A stretch of 64,000 nt of DNA from Lyophyllum atratum (taxonomy: Eukaryota; Basidiomycota; Agaricomycetes; Agaricales; Lyophyllaceae), in contig JACGCN010000023.1 in assembly GCA_014905825.1 (NCBI GenBank), forward strand, positions 620,001 to 684,000, read 5' to 3'. The notes under the pieces are model-generated. The model saw only the letters and a list, made by a program, of their open reading frames with translations. It made no database searches and was not told the DNA's origin. The translations under genes and the position numbers were made by a program. Positions 49,464-58,677 of the stretch are shown here, one piece after another. Position 1 is the stretch's first letter; every line of letters begins with the position of its first letter.

Positions 49464-50610
49464 TAGTGGAGTTGCGTCAAGGGCTTAGAAACTGTAGAAG
49501 GGGGTCGATATGGATTTTAACCCACTCACGACGAGGTGAGAGGATGATAGGTGTGCAGAAAAACCTACCCCACAACTTGAGTCTATATGATGCTGCTTTT
49601 CGACTGGCGAAGAAGCGCACCAAGTCGATGTCACATCTGCTCGGTTTCTGATGATGGATGATGATTGTAGAAGTCACCGCAACGCCGAAGCTGTCCGACC
49701 TGACATTGACCGAGGGCAAACTGTCCATGACGGGATTGTACATATTCCTTTAAGGTGACAGCTTTGACTGTGTAGACAAGAGATAGGTTCGTTTCATCCC
49801 CGGAACGGTAGTGATAGCTCAGGTTCGCGGAGCCTTGTGCCGCATAGTGTCCTGAAAAAATTGACAAATGTCATCCGTTGGGACTCTGCGTGCGTAACAT
49901 ATCGCGGGGTCTACGCTTCTCATGCTCGCCCTTCGCTATCTGTCGTAAGACTGCAAAGCGTGGAACAAGGCACGCCGTATCGATCGGATGGAGGAGACTT
50001 CACTGTCAAAATTGTTAGTGCGATAAGGAAGACGTGCAACGTTGATTTGATTGTTGAGAATGGCAATCAAGAAAACGTCGAGTTCGTCTTCGGCGTCTTT
50101 TGACGTCTCGAGGAAATTGTGAAGGATGTAAACATGGTGAACCGTGATGCTGCAGATATCACTGCACACAGATCAATTGAAGGGGAGTTTAAAAAAGCGG
50201 CTGTATCCAATAGGAGGGAGGACTATGCTGTACAGAAATCGGGCAAATCGGTCGTGACGAATTTAAGGATTTTGGATCGGACCATTTGCAGCATAGTCTT
50301 CCCTCCTTATCCAATGGACCTACCAAGAATAACTTATCGAAGTTGGAATAGGCCTCGAGGGTCTGAATTGCAGTCAAGCAAGAACGCGCGGGCAATTTAG
50401 TTATCGTGATTCTTCCAATAGCTATCATAAGGTGAGCAATGGAACGTATTAGAGGTATGTAGCAAAGTGTATGTATCAGTATTATATCCCATCCAGACCC
50501 ACCCTGCAGAGCTCAGACGCCATCGCGCTCCTATCATCGTAACAGCCCTTCCATCTCACACTCTAACTTTGCCATCCCATAAACGATGTGCCCAAATTAC
50601 CCGAGTCAGT
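49464..50610. other. 1.1-kb intergenic region
   Basis: No gene is recognised. Several frames of 77-93 codons on both strands overlap one another without motif. The left end should contain the promoter of DUF6534 copy B. Confidence 0.45.
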
Positions 50611-52941
50611 TCACAGCCCAAACCACTCATCCAACTCCTCCCACACCCTCTCCCTCTCCCCCTCCCACACCTCCCTCCTGTTCTCCACGCACGCCTCACA
50701 GAACCCCTCCGCATCCCAAGGCGCCTCTATCATCGCCTGCAATCCACACAATGGGTCCCATCGGAACGTCTTAAGGACGCCGGTTGTCTTAACGAGGTTA
50801 TCATGGGCCAGCTTGGAGTCTACCCGGCTCGTCGCTGTGCACGGTCGGGGCAGAGGCGCATCTGGCAGGGGATTCGCAGCTGCAGGAGCATCGGCGGCAA
50901 GGACCTGTTGTGCACCGTGGGTGGCAGCGCCAGGAGGCGGTACACCAGCCTGGGGGAGGGGCTCGGGCTCGGCAGCGCAAGGCGGGAACTCGTCGGGGTC
51001 CGCGGCAGCGGTCCATACGGTCATGAGCTTCTCACGTGCATGTAGCAGCGTATTCAGGTCCTGCGCGTTGAGGGTCACTGCCGGTGCGCGGTTGTCAGGC
51101 GTGGGTGCCGGCTGGCCAAATCCCTGCATGCGCACGAGCTCGTACATGACGCGCTTGAGGACAGAGAAGAGGGCGCATTCCCTAGCGAGGATCATGCTTT
51201 CGAATGCGTATGGGATGGCGATCTTGGTGAGGTCTGCGAGGTCCGGGGACCACATGGTTTCGAGGTAGCGGATGGCGTAGGCCTCAAATTTTGTGAAGGT
51301 AAGGGCAGAGGAAGCGAGTAGGATGGAGGCGATGGTGTCGAAGGGGGGCTCTGTCTCAACATAAGTACTGGAAGCGCGAAGAATGAGTCCATGAGTTTTT
51401 AGCGGGGAAGGAACAAGAAGAGGCATACATAGCGTCGTCCACGGCATGCAGTAGCACGGAAAAGTTGTGAGGGTCTACACCAAGCTGATCAAGGTAGTAC
51501 AGCGGCAAGTTGTCAACAAGCTCCGAAGCCCGCTCTGGAGCGTCTTCCCCGCGCTCAAATGTATGCTGGAACCATTCAGAGTGACGCACGAGGACACTTC
51601 GGTGGAGTTTGAAACGCATGCTTCCGATTTGGATGAGGACGCTGCCGTCCAGGTGCCAGTGAACCGGGTGTTTTGTATAGGACCCGGCTTTGGCACGTTT
51701 GCGTGGAGGTTTGCGGGGAGGGGTCACAGGCCGCTGTTGGAAAGGCTGCCTTGAGGTAGACGCGGATGCGACCGGAGAGGGCGTGCGCTTCCGCCTGGCC
51801 TTCTGGCTACCTTTCGTCTGAGAGGGCAGGGCACGTCTTGACTTCGATTTGGGCTCGGCTGGAAGGAAGGGTCAGTGTCTGCTCATAATCTGTAACAGAA
51901 TGAAACGCACTGTTCTTTGAATGTCGAGGCTCCTCGCGCTCCGACCCACTCGAAGAGTCTAAAATCTCAATGTAATGTATCGGTTCTGCCTCTTCCGTCT
52001 CTTCAACTTTTGGCTTCTTCCAAGATGATTTCGGTAGGGGAGGAGTTTCGGGCCTTTGGCGTTTTACTGGACTTGGTCTCGGTGCTTTAGTAGTGTCGAT
52101 ATCCATGGTGTTCTCCGTCGCCGTCCTAGACCTGCCTTTGCTCGCCTTTGATTGGTTTTGTGTCGGGGAATTATAGCTCGGTTGGGTCATTGATAGCATG
52201 TCTTCCACGCTGGGCATCATCTCGTCCCAGTCCGATGCGGTTGACGGTTCGGGTGAAGGCAGAGAAGCTGGGGAAGGGTCGAGGGTTTGTGATGGTTGTG
52301 GGGGAGAAAGGGGGAACGGCCTTGGTGTTTCAGCAGGCGCGTCGAGCTGTACGTCTTGAGGAGGAGAGGTTGTGCAACTGAATCGAGCAGTGCGACGATT
52401 TGGTTTATCAGGTTCCTTGGATGACGATGCTTGCGGTGAGGGAGATGCAGTGTTCGGTCGGGAGGACTTCCGTTCCGGTGTGTGGGGTTCGTTGGTTTTA
52501 TCACGCGATGACTCTGGTGACGCCGGAGCAGATTCGTTGGATGAGGGCTCCCGTGGCGTAGAAGGCCTAGAATGGTTCGTTGGCGCTTGTGAGATGCTAT
52601 CAATGACAGCTACGCCATCAGGTCACATTTCAGAGATTCTCCAGAGGCAGAATAGATTATATGCTCACCAGTAAGTCGTTCTCCGTCGTATGTCGATGGG
52701 ATGTTACCCATGCCTGCTGCCGAAGCTTCGGATTCTAATTCATCGACGTCGGGTTCTGGGCTCGTGTCTGCAAACCCGTTTCAATTTTGAAACCTCTTGT
52801 GGATCATCGCATCAAAGAAAACCAACCAGAATCAAAATCACCACGGTCGAAATCCGGGTATCCGCCTGATGTATCCTCTCCTTCGTCCTGCAGTTGCGTT
52901 GCCGTGAAGTTTGGCGGCTCCGATCGCGGGCTACTGTCCAT
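50611..52941 (-). CDS. BTB/POZ-domain protein, intact copy (BTB-1)
   Basis: BTB proteins mediate dimerisation or act as CUL3 ligase adaptors; the role here is unknown. The start at 52941 gives MDSSPRSEPPNFTATQL, followed by about 350 residues of low-complexity serine/proline/threonine sequence with basic and acidic patches (IEILDSSSGS). The BTB domain begins HPVHWHLDGSVLIQIGSMRFKLHRSVLVRHSEWFQHTFER and continues LPLYYLDQLGVDPHNFSVLLHAVDDAMY. Across an intron it goes on with PFDTIASILLASSALTFTKFEAYAIRYLETMWSP. A C-terminal helical region (FESMILARECALFSVLKRVMYELV ... FRWDPLCGLQAMIEAP) ends at 50611. About five exons are inferred. It heads a cluster of three related genes (this one, 53367-53865 and 54270-55785). 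Confidence 0.8.
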
Positions 52942-53366
52942 CGTCGCGTCAGTGTCACGGTGGCGGTCGTTTGAATTGCAAGGGAATCACACTCACGTGA
53001 CGTTACGCGCACTATTCTCCGTTTCCCACCCCCTTTCGACTTGTCTTCGTTCTTCCTGAGCAAAAGACCGTTATAGAGGGTCTGGCCGCGTACATCTCTC
53101 TTTAGCAGAGAAGACAGGCTGAAAGAAAAACAAACTGACTCGGATGTCGACTCAGACGATGAGTATTCAATATTCAGACAGGGGGCGGCGGTCCGAAAAT
53201 CCAACAAATGCAACTGCCTTCGACCGTGTATGCCTTTCAATCGCCTGCGGGGCACTGATGCTATCCCGTTACTCCTGAGACTGCAACTCGAGGACTCTGC
53301 ATCGTATTTGGGCTCGAACCAAAGGGGATCAATGAGACTGTCATATCTAATCTAGTAGACCAAGCT
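52942..53366. other. Intergenic between the BTB copies
   Basis: The left end should contain the BTB-1 promoter. An overlapping minus-strand frame (52812-53255) has no motif and is not supported. Confidence 0.45.
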
Positions 53367-53865
53367 TTGCTCGATCCTACCCCGCGCCGGGCGCCTCAAA
53401 GCTACCGTACCAATCTTACCCACATAGTTCTCCTTCATCCCATCTTTCAAAAGCTGGACCGAACACGGCTAATGACCCGACCTATATTGGCAACTTCCGA
53501 CTTTGTCATCTGGATGGGATCGCTGTTAAGGGTCACGACTTCGAGGCGCTCTTCGAAGCCTTCGACATGCAGTGTATGTCCCTTTCGTTTCTCTGGTATA
53601 CACATTACGGTGTTCCACAGCATGTATGTCCACACCAGACACACTTCTGCCGAAACTGTATCGACTCTGCGCACCTCGGCCGCGCTCTCCCCAAGTTCAA
53701 AAGTGACGCTATTACGTGCCTCAAAGACATGTGTTCTCCAGACATTCGCAAGCTCGAAACCCCCTTCTCACATGCAACTCGCAACCGACCGAGAGCATCG
53801 TGGCCTACAACGTTCTCAAGCGCTTGCTGTACAAGATCGTCCGATTTAAGATTTGGCCATCCTAA
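53367..53865 (+). pseudogene. Decayed BTB-domain gene fragment (BTB-2)
   Basis: Translation in changing frames gives pieces that align to both neighbours: HIVLLHPIFQKLDR (cf. LVRHSEWFQHTFER), then NFRLCHLDGIAVKGHDFEALFEAFDMQ (cf. LPLYHLDGMGFNAQDFEIFLDAFDN), then VSTLRTSAALS, FKSDAITCLKDMCSPDIRKLETPFSHAT and ESIVAYNVLKRLLYKIVRF (cf. ESIILARQYGLSPILKRAMYELVRL). The pieces lie in at least two or three frames and stop at 53863-53865, well before the family C-terminus. The N-terminal domain and tail are missing. One of the breaks (near 53577-53630) may be a genuine intron, but the shifts near 53690 and 53775 are not. I judge it a degraded copy. Confidence 0.7.
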
Positions 53866-54269
53866 ACCCACGCCAGGTGGGCTGCTTCCGGTGACCGGTT
53901 ACAAACCTCGATGCGCGGGATGTAAGTATCTTCATCCACGCCCGGAGCAGCTCACGAGTGCCCGGAATTCATCATGGAAGGAGTATTTAGTAGTTCATAC
54001 ATGCATTACGTCAACGACCAATACCCATCCATACTAAGCATGCTGTTGAGTCCGTTGTTCTGTCGTATCAGCGTCCGTCGTCCGGCCTCTAAAGTCAATC
54101 TTTTAAGCTCAAAGCTCCAGGGCCGCCAGTGGGTCCCGCGTCTACTACTAGTAACGCACATCACACCCACGTGATGTTACCTACCGCGATCATGAAAATA
54201 ACTTGGAAGCGTTACGGACCCGGTTTTGACTTTTGATTTGTACCACCACCAGTATCAGTCCTAGCCACA
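53866..54269. other. Intergenic, upstream of BTB-3
   Basis: No coding sequence is supported; the segment lies between the decayed BTB fragment and the start of BTB-3 and should hold the latter's promoter. Confidence 0.45.
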
Positions 54270-55788
54270 ATGAACTCTGCCGTGCCCAACAAACGGAAAG
54301 AAAACCCGGATTTGACCCTTAGGCTTGAGAAACCCACAAAGAGAGTGAGGTCTAACACACTCCCAGCTCCTTCTCAAATAGCCTCCTTACCACCCTACTC
54401 AACTACTCACCCTAACATAACGCGACCTAGCACTTGGACACCCACACAGACATCGCAAATCGAGGAAACAAACGCGACGACGTTCGACCCGATGCAATTT
54501 CACCTACACGACAGATACGCACTCAGTCTGCTTGATAGGCAAGACCTTGATGCCCTGTGCACAGCTCGCGGTCTGAGCACGTCGGGCACGAAGCAGGATG
54601 TGCTGGCACGTTTAGAGGCTCAGGCATCCTTGATCAGACAGAGAAATTGCCCACCAGCATACAGGTCGTCGTCCCACCAATCACCTCCTCCTCAAAATCC
54701 TCATTGCATACGCTCCAATAATGATATACTTGGCAAGCAGCCGCGGACCGCAGCCATGTATATGCCAACCTTGGCACGATCTCCTCCTCCTCCTCCCAAA
54801 GTGACGGCTAAGGCTCCACGTGCGAAGAGCGGACCCAAGAAGAAACATCCGGTGCACTGGTACCCCAATGGTGATATTCTCGTTCAAGTGGGTGGATTCC
54901 AATTTAAATTGTATCACGGCATCCTTGCACGCCAAAGCAAATGAGTTTCGAAACTCACCCATGCATGGTCATTCGGTGACCCATGCTGGTAATTTACCCC
55001 TGTATCATCTCGACGGTATGGGTTTCAACGCTCAAGATTTCGAGATATTCCTGGATGCCTTCGACAACGCCGTGTACGCCATTTCCTACTTGATCATCCT
55101 CCCTTGACTCACCCTTCTTCCATCCAGCACCTATGCCCACACTCAACCCTCCTTCCAAGTCATTACCTCCATCTTACGCGTCTCCACCGCCCTCTCCATC
55201 GAAAAATTCAAATATTATGCTACCGAGTGTCTACAAACCATGTGGTCGCCGCGTCTCGCACACCTGACCACCGTTCCCATACCCCACGCAACCGAGAGCA
55301 TTATCCTCGCTCGACAGTACGGGTTGTCCCCTATCCTCAAACGCGCCATGTACGAACTCGTACGCCTCGAAGGCTTCGGCCAGCCTAAGCCGGCACCCTC
55401 AGGATCAGCAGCGCCACTCCTCACTGCCCATGAGCTCAGTGCGCTCGTCTACGCTCGCGAGCAGCTGACCAACACTTGGAACAAAGCCACTGACTCAGGC
55501 GAGCTCCCACTCTGCGCGCAGGCCCCCGATTCCACCTCAGACGGGGTTGTATGCACAGCAACGAGCCCCAGACGCTCCGCTGAAGCGTATAGAAAACTCA
55601 TCGGAGAGCCCGGCATCGTAAAGAAGTACCGATACGATCCGGTTTGTGGACTGTGGGAGTTGAGACTGCTGCCTTGGGCGCAGGAGGCGTTTTGCAGGGC
55701 GTGCGTGGATCGGTTGAGGGAGATGTGGCTGCAAGAGTTGTTGAGGGTGTGGAGGGAGCTGGATGCATGGTTTGGGCTTGAATAGGGA
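54270..55788 (+). CDS. SAP- and BTB-domain protein with a frame break (BTB-3)
   Basis: The start at 54270 gives MNSAVPNKRKENPDLTLRL. Residues about 88-122 form a SAP-like DNA-binding motif (LDRQDLDALCTARGLSTSGT, then KQDVLARLEAQ). The BTB domain follows: HPVHWYPNGDILVQVGGFQ, FKLYHGILARQSK, then a stop at 54942-54944. One base out of phase, the domain continues with NLPLYHLDGMGFNAQDFEIF, LDAFDNAVYA and, after an intron, the C-terminal region FKYYATECLQTMWSP to DAWFGLE (stop ending about 55785). The frame shift (near 54930-54944) is not explained by any GT-AG intron. It may be a mutation, a sequencing error or a non-reference allele. Paralogue of BTB-1 and BTB-2, but only this copy carries the SAP-like segment. 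Confidence 0.7.
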
Positions 55789-56039
55789 GAGGAAAGGCGT
55801 AGGAGGGTGTGCCCCATGGTTGTAGGCGGGGTTTGCACCAGAAAATGAAGGGAAAAGGGGTGTCGGATGCTTGAAATGTTGTATATTTATGCGGGTGGAG
55901 AATCCATTTTGTACAGTCGTGATGAGTGGTTAAAATCAGGGGCTTGAGTGGGGTCCGGGGATTACAGTACAGAGATCATACAGACTTTTCCAAGAGTCCA
56001 CTGACATGAAACATCAAGGCATCAAGTCTCGGTCAAATC

Positions 56040-57060
56040 TCAAACACTATTCACAGCCTCATACCACTGTATCACGCTCCCGATCAGGAACGCCCACCCA
56101 CCCCAGAACGTCGACAACGAGCTTTGATAATTTGCCTTAGAGCTGGCCTCAGCGGCATACCCCAGTGCGCCGCATAGCATGAAGCCAACAGCGCCGATGA
56201 AGTTCCAGACTTCACAGGCAAGCCACGAATCAGACGATGCAAGAGGGTGGGTAGAAGAGGGGCTTACAGCCAACATGCCAGCCTAAGGAGCGAATATCAG
56301 GTTTATACCATTTTTGTTGGGCTTCGAGCATAATAAACGTGCTGACGAGGGATCGAAAGCAGAGTCAGAATCACGATGCGCAACGACTCGGAGAAGATGA
56401 AGACTGAAAAAGACCCACGCGCTGATCATAAATCCAAGGCCGCCAAGCACTTGCGGCGTCCAGAACACGCCATCTAGCAGTCCAGTATCTTCACTAATCG
56501 CCGCCTGGATGCTGGGTATTGCGGTCCATCTACTCAAATCTATTCAATACTCGAAGCCCACGCAGAGAAAGGAAACGCGGCACCTACCCGCTGATCCAGA
56601 ATATGGTCGCGGCGCATAGCTGTGAAAAGGCCGCAAGAAATCCGAGCTCGTGGAGATACTTCGTATCTGCGGAGAACCATATCCAGCGCGTAGGAGGTTT
56701 CGCTGGGTATTCGGACTTGTCACGATTAGGCGACGACGACCGTTCGTCGTTGGGGTTGGAGGACTTGGGCTGATGGAGGTACTGACGGACGTTCCACCCA
56801 AATTCTGCGGCATCCTCACGATTCCAAGCCTCGAGAATCCCGAAGATCGAGCCAATCTCGAAGATAGTGGCCCCTAGCCATGCGGTCCAGCCGATGCTTC
56901 CATCAGACTCCGGGACCTGGGAGTCAATGTTGGGGAGGAAAGCAACGAAGCCGTTGATCACCCAGACGATACTCCCAAGGGTGAATAACTGCGCGACATA
57001 CCAAGACGCGTGAGCTGAGAGCGACAAATCTAGGCAAAACGGAAGACTGACGATTGCGAC
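56040..57060 (-). pseudogene. Interrupted multi-pass membrane protein gene, 3' part
   Basis: This is the downstream part of a gene for a fungal multi-pass membrane protein of unknown function. From the junction with the retroelement the frame reads VAI, then a 63-base intron (donor GTCAGT at 57051, acceptor GCAG ending at 56989), then LFTLGSIVWVINGFVAFLP. Six hydrophobic segments follow, including WLGATIFEIGSIFGILEAW, HELGFLAAFSQLCAATIFW, VLGGLGFMISAWVFFSLHLL, WNFIGAVGFMLCGALGYAA and WGGWAFLIGSVIQWYEAV. It stops at 56040-56042. The 5' part lies beyond the inserted element (58301-58677). The coding sequence is therefore split in this assembly and is probably non-functional, unless the element is removed or spliced out. 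Confidence 0.8.
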
Positions 57061-57248
57061 TGTGGTGACTACCGATAGTCTGAGTGCGACAAAGGTGTGG
57101 ATTCGAATGCCTTAAACGATAGGCCGATAGCTGAGAGTGCGTCGTTGCCTCGTCGTGAGTGAGCTAAAGAAACAGTGTCTACAACGCATGTCCTCCTCAT
57201 GTCCGTGAAATCACGTGATTCGCGGCTAGCCGTTCTCGAAACCCCACA
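57061..57248 (-). repeat. 3' LTR of the TRIM element
   Basis: The 188-base repeat is identical to 58113-58300. It starts TGTGGTGACT and ends AACCCCACA on the plus strand. Inside are a 12-base palindrome AATCACGTGATT (57209-57220) containing an E-box, and a 10-base palindrome CGGCTAGCCG (57223-57232), both typical of promoter-type sequence. Confidence 0.9.
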
Positions 57249-57256
57249 TCTCCCCC
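57249..57256 (-). other. Polypurine tract next to the 3' LTR
   Basis: Read on the minus strand this is GGGGGAGA, ending exactly where the LTR begins. A purine run at this place is the primer for plus-strand DNA synthesis in LTR elements. It supports the minus-strand orientation of the element. Confidence 0.7.
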
Positions 57257-57308
57257 ATACTTTCGAATATCAACCGTCCCTGGTTGATCCTCAAGCAAAA
57301 CAAATCCT

Positions 57309-58058
57309 TCAGCCACCATTCCCGAAATCTACGCAGAACTCGCGGTAGTAGTTGACGATCGCGTCAGTCGGCGGTAGTACGAGCGCACTGTTGAAACTCC
57401 TGCGCGTTCGGCGCGTGCGACGGCGTCTTCGTGGTCTGGTACCCTCATGGTGTCGAAGTCCTCTCGTCTCTTTCCCTCTCTTCTTCTTATCCAGCCCCTG
57501 AAACCTCGCGATCTGTCCTTGCGTCGCCAGGATCTCTGCAGCGGTTCGTAGGTCATACTGAGTCGGACACGGCATGGTGTTGGAATCGGAAGTCGGTAGC
57601 GGTGTAGTACATGGTGTAAGATCGTCGCGGATAAGCTGTAGACGGATCGGGGTCGGTATCGATTTGTAAACGTACTTGCAGATCGTGAGATGGCGTTGGC
57701 GAGCATCGTGATAAGCTTGTTGAGTCGTGGCGTCGTCATGAGAGGAAACATGGATGTCGAGGTTGCAGATGAATGAATCGAATATGCGGAAATACTCCTC
57801 GTAGTAGCGATACTCGATATAAGCGTCGATTGCGCGTGGTGATCGAGATGTTCCTGTTTCTAGTGGTACACCATTTCCTGCCCGAGCAAAGATTGTGCGC
57901 AGAATGCGCCTCGTGAACCAGACTCGATGCGGAATGCAGCCATCATGTATCTCGATAATGTCTCGTGAATCTTCTTCTCCCCTGCCAGCTGATAAATTTC
58001 GCGCAAATCGCGAAGAACGGTATGGTCGGCGTGCGACGGATATAAATCTGATTCGCAT
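57309..58058 (-). CDS. Unidentified 249-residue protein inside the TRIM element
   Basis: A single uninterrupted ORF runs from the ATG at 58058 to the stop at 57309, in the sense direction of the element. It lies 54 bases after the 5' LTR. I recognise no family. It has a basic N-terminus (MRIRFISVARRPYRSSRFARN), a middle region with many tyrosine/aromatic residues (IDAYIEYRYYEEYFRIFDSF) and a strongly basic arginine run near residues 205-222 (TRPRRRRRTRRTRRS) before a hydrophobic, aromatic end (NYYREFCVDFG). The arginine run is compatible with RNA binding, as in a Gag-like protein, but no zinc knuckle is present. Alternatively, it is a captured host gene fragment. The code is clean of stops for 249 codons, which suggests selection or recent capture. 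Confidence 0.75.
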   Translation of the reverse strand: MRIRFISVARRPYRSSRFARNLSAGRGEEDSRDIIEIHDGCIPHRVWFTRRILRTIFARAGNGVPLETGTSRSPRAIDAYIEYRYYEEYFRIFDSFICNLDIHVSSHDDATTQQAYHDARQRHLTICKYVYKSIPTPIRLQLIRDDLTPCTTPLPTSDSNTMPCPTQYDLRTAAEILATQGQIARFQGLDKKKRGKETRGLRHHEGTRPRRRRRTRRTRRSFNSALVLPPTDAIVNYYREFCVDFGNGG

Positions 58059-58099
58059 CGCGGTGGTGTGAAACTAACAATCCAACAACCTTCCGAAGC

Positions 58100-58110
58100 G
58101 GTGGGCTCCA
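58100..58110 (-). other. Primer-binding site candidate
   Basis: On the minus strand the bases TGGAGCCCACC begin two positions after the 5' LTR. Complementarity to a tRNA 3' end (whose CCA gives the leading TGG) is the standard start site for minus-strand DNA. The tRNA species cannot be fixed from this alone. Confidence 0.65.
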
Positions 58111-58112
58111 GA

Positions 58113-58300
58113 TGTGGTGACTACCGATAGTCTGAGTGCGACAAAGGTGTGGATTCGAATGCCTTAAACGATAGGCCGATAGCTGAGAGTGCGTCGTTGC
58201 CTCGTCGTGAGTGAGCTAAAGAAACAGTGTCTACAACGCATGTCCTCCTCATGTCCGTGAAATCACGTGATTCGCGGCTAGCCGTTCTCGAAACCCCACA
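58113..58300 (-). repeat. 5' LTR of the TRIM element
   Basis: Identical over 188 bases to 57061-57248 with no difference that I can see. Its outer end abuts the CGAC duplication at 58301-58304. The same two palindromes occur at 58261-58272 and 58275-58284. Confidence 0.9.
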
Positions 58301-58677
58301 CGACCCACCAGCTGATATTCCAGTACTCGAGCCGGGTCATATGCCCAAAACGCTGGAAGACGTTCGATCCTGATCGTCTGCTCTGTGATGGCGCAATATC
58401 CTTGTATCGGTTCTTGCGGTGGTCGCGCGATGTCCAAGAGCAGCTCTCATCGCCGTCTCGCAACAAGGTCGCGTGGGTGGGATGGATGAAGTGCTGGGAA
58501 CAGCGAGGAAGGCCGTTTCGTGGGTTGTGGTAACGGACAGAGGGGTGCAGGGCATGGTGCCAGCGCACTGCGACACTGTCTTCCCTGCCTATGTGCCCTG
58601 CGCGCATCGTCGCCAACTGCAGAGGAACTGTTCAGGGGGACTTGAGAGTGTGCCATTCTGATTTTGTGCGAGGTCAT
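58301..58677 (-). pseudogene. Interrupted multi-pass membrane protein gene, 5' part
   Basis: This segment reads, toward the insertion, as SGSNVFQRFGHMTRLEYWN and ISWWV, which continues directly into VAI and the hydrophobic segments of the 3' part once the element and one CGAC copy are removed. The upstream coding frame includes GREDSVAVRWHHALHPSVRYHN and DESCSWTSRDHRKNRYKDI. The start is uncertain: the ATG at 58677 (MTSHKIRMAHSQVP) lies in a different frame from the rest, so either an unrecognised intron, a frame break or the later ATG at 58607 applies. A TGACGTCA palindrome lies just upstream at 58689-58696. Confidence 0.65.

Larger units (their letters stand above)
57061..58300 (-). mobile_element. 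Miniature LTR retrotransposon (TRIM) with one internal ORF
   Basis: The 1,240-bp element is bounded by two identical 188-bp direct repeats beginning TGTGG and ending CCACA, the canonical TG...CA LTR termini. It is flanked by a 4-bp target duplication CGAC (57057-57060 and 58301-58304). On the minus strand a primer-binding-site candidate beginning TGGAGCCCACC starts two bases after the 5' LTR (58100-58110). A purine tract GGGGGAGA directly abuts the 3' LTR (57249-57256). No reverse transcriptase, integrase or protease fits in 864 internal bases. It must therefore be mobilised in trans by a full-length relative. LTR identity implies a recent insertion. It carries a single ORF (57309-58058). Confidence 0.88.

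Noticed and set aside
50467..51268. Long plus-strand open frames of 192-226 codons
   Set aside because: They lie antisense to the BTB-1 coding exon, which has clear domain homology on the minus strand; GC-rich coding sequence often gives antisense frames.
57061..58300. A plain tandem duplication of the gene's 5' region
   Set aside because: The repeats have TG...CA termini, a target duplication, PBS and polypurine tract, and contain no coding exon of the host gene, which is not expected of a simple duplication.
58278..58616. A 112-codon minus-strand frame taken as a separate gene
   Set aside because: It is the 5' part of the interrupted membrane-protein gene running on into the LTR; its last residues (VWGFENG) are LTR sequence.
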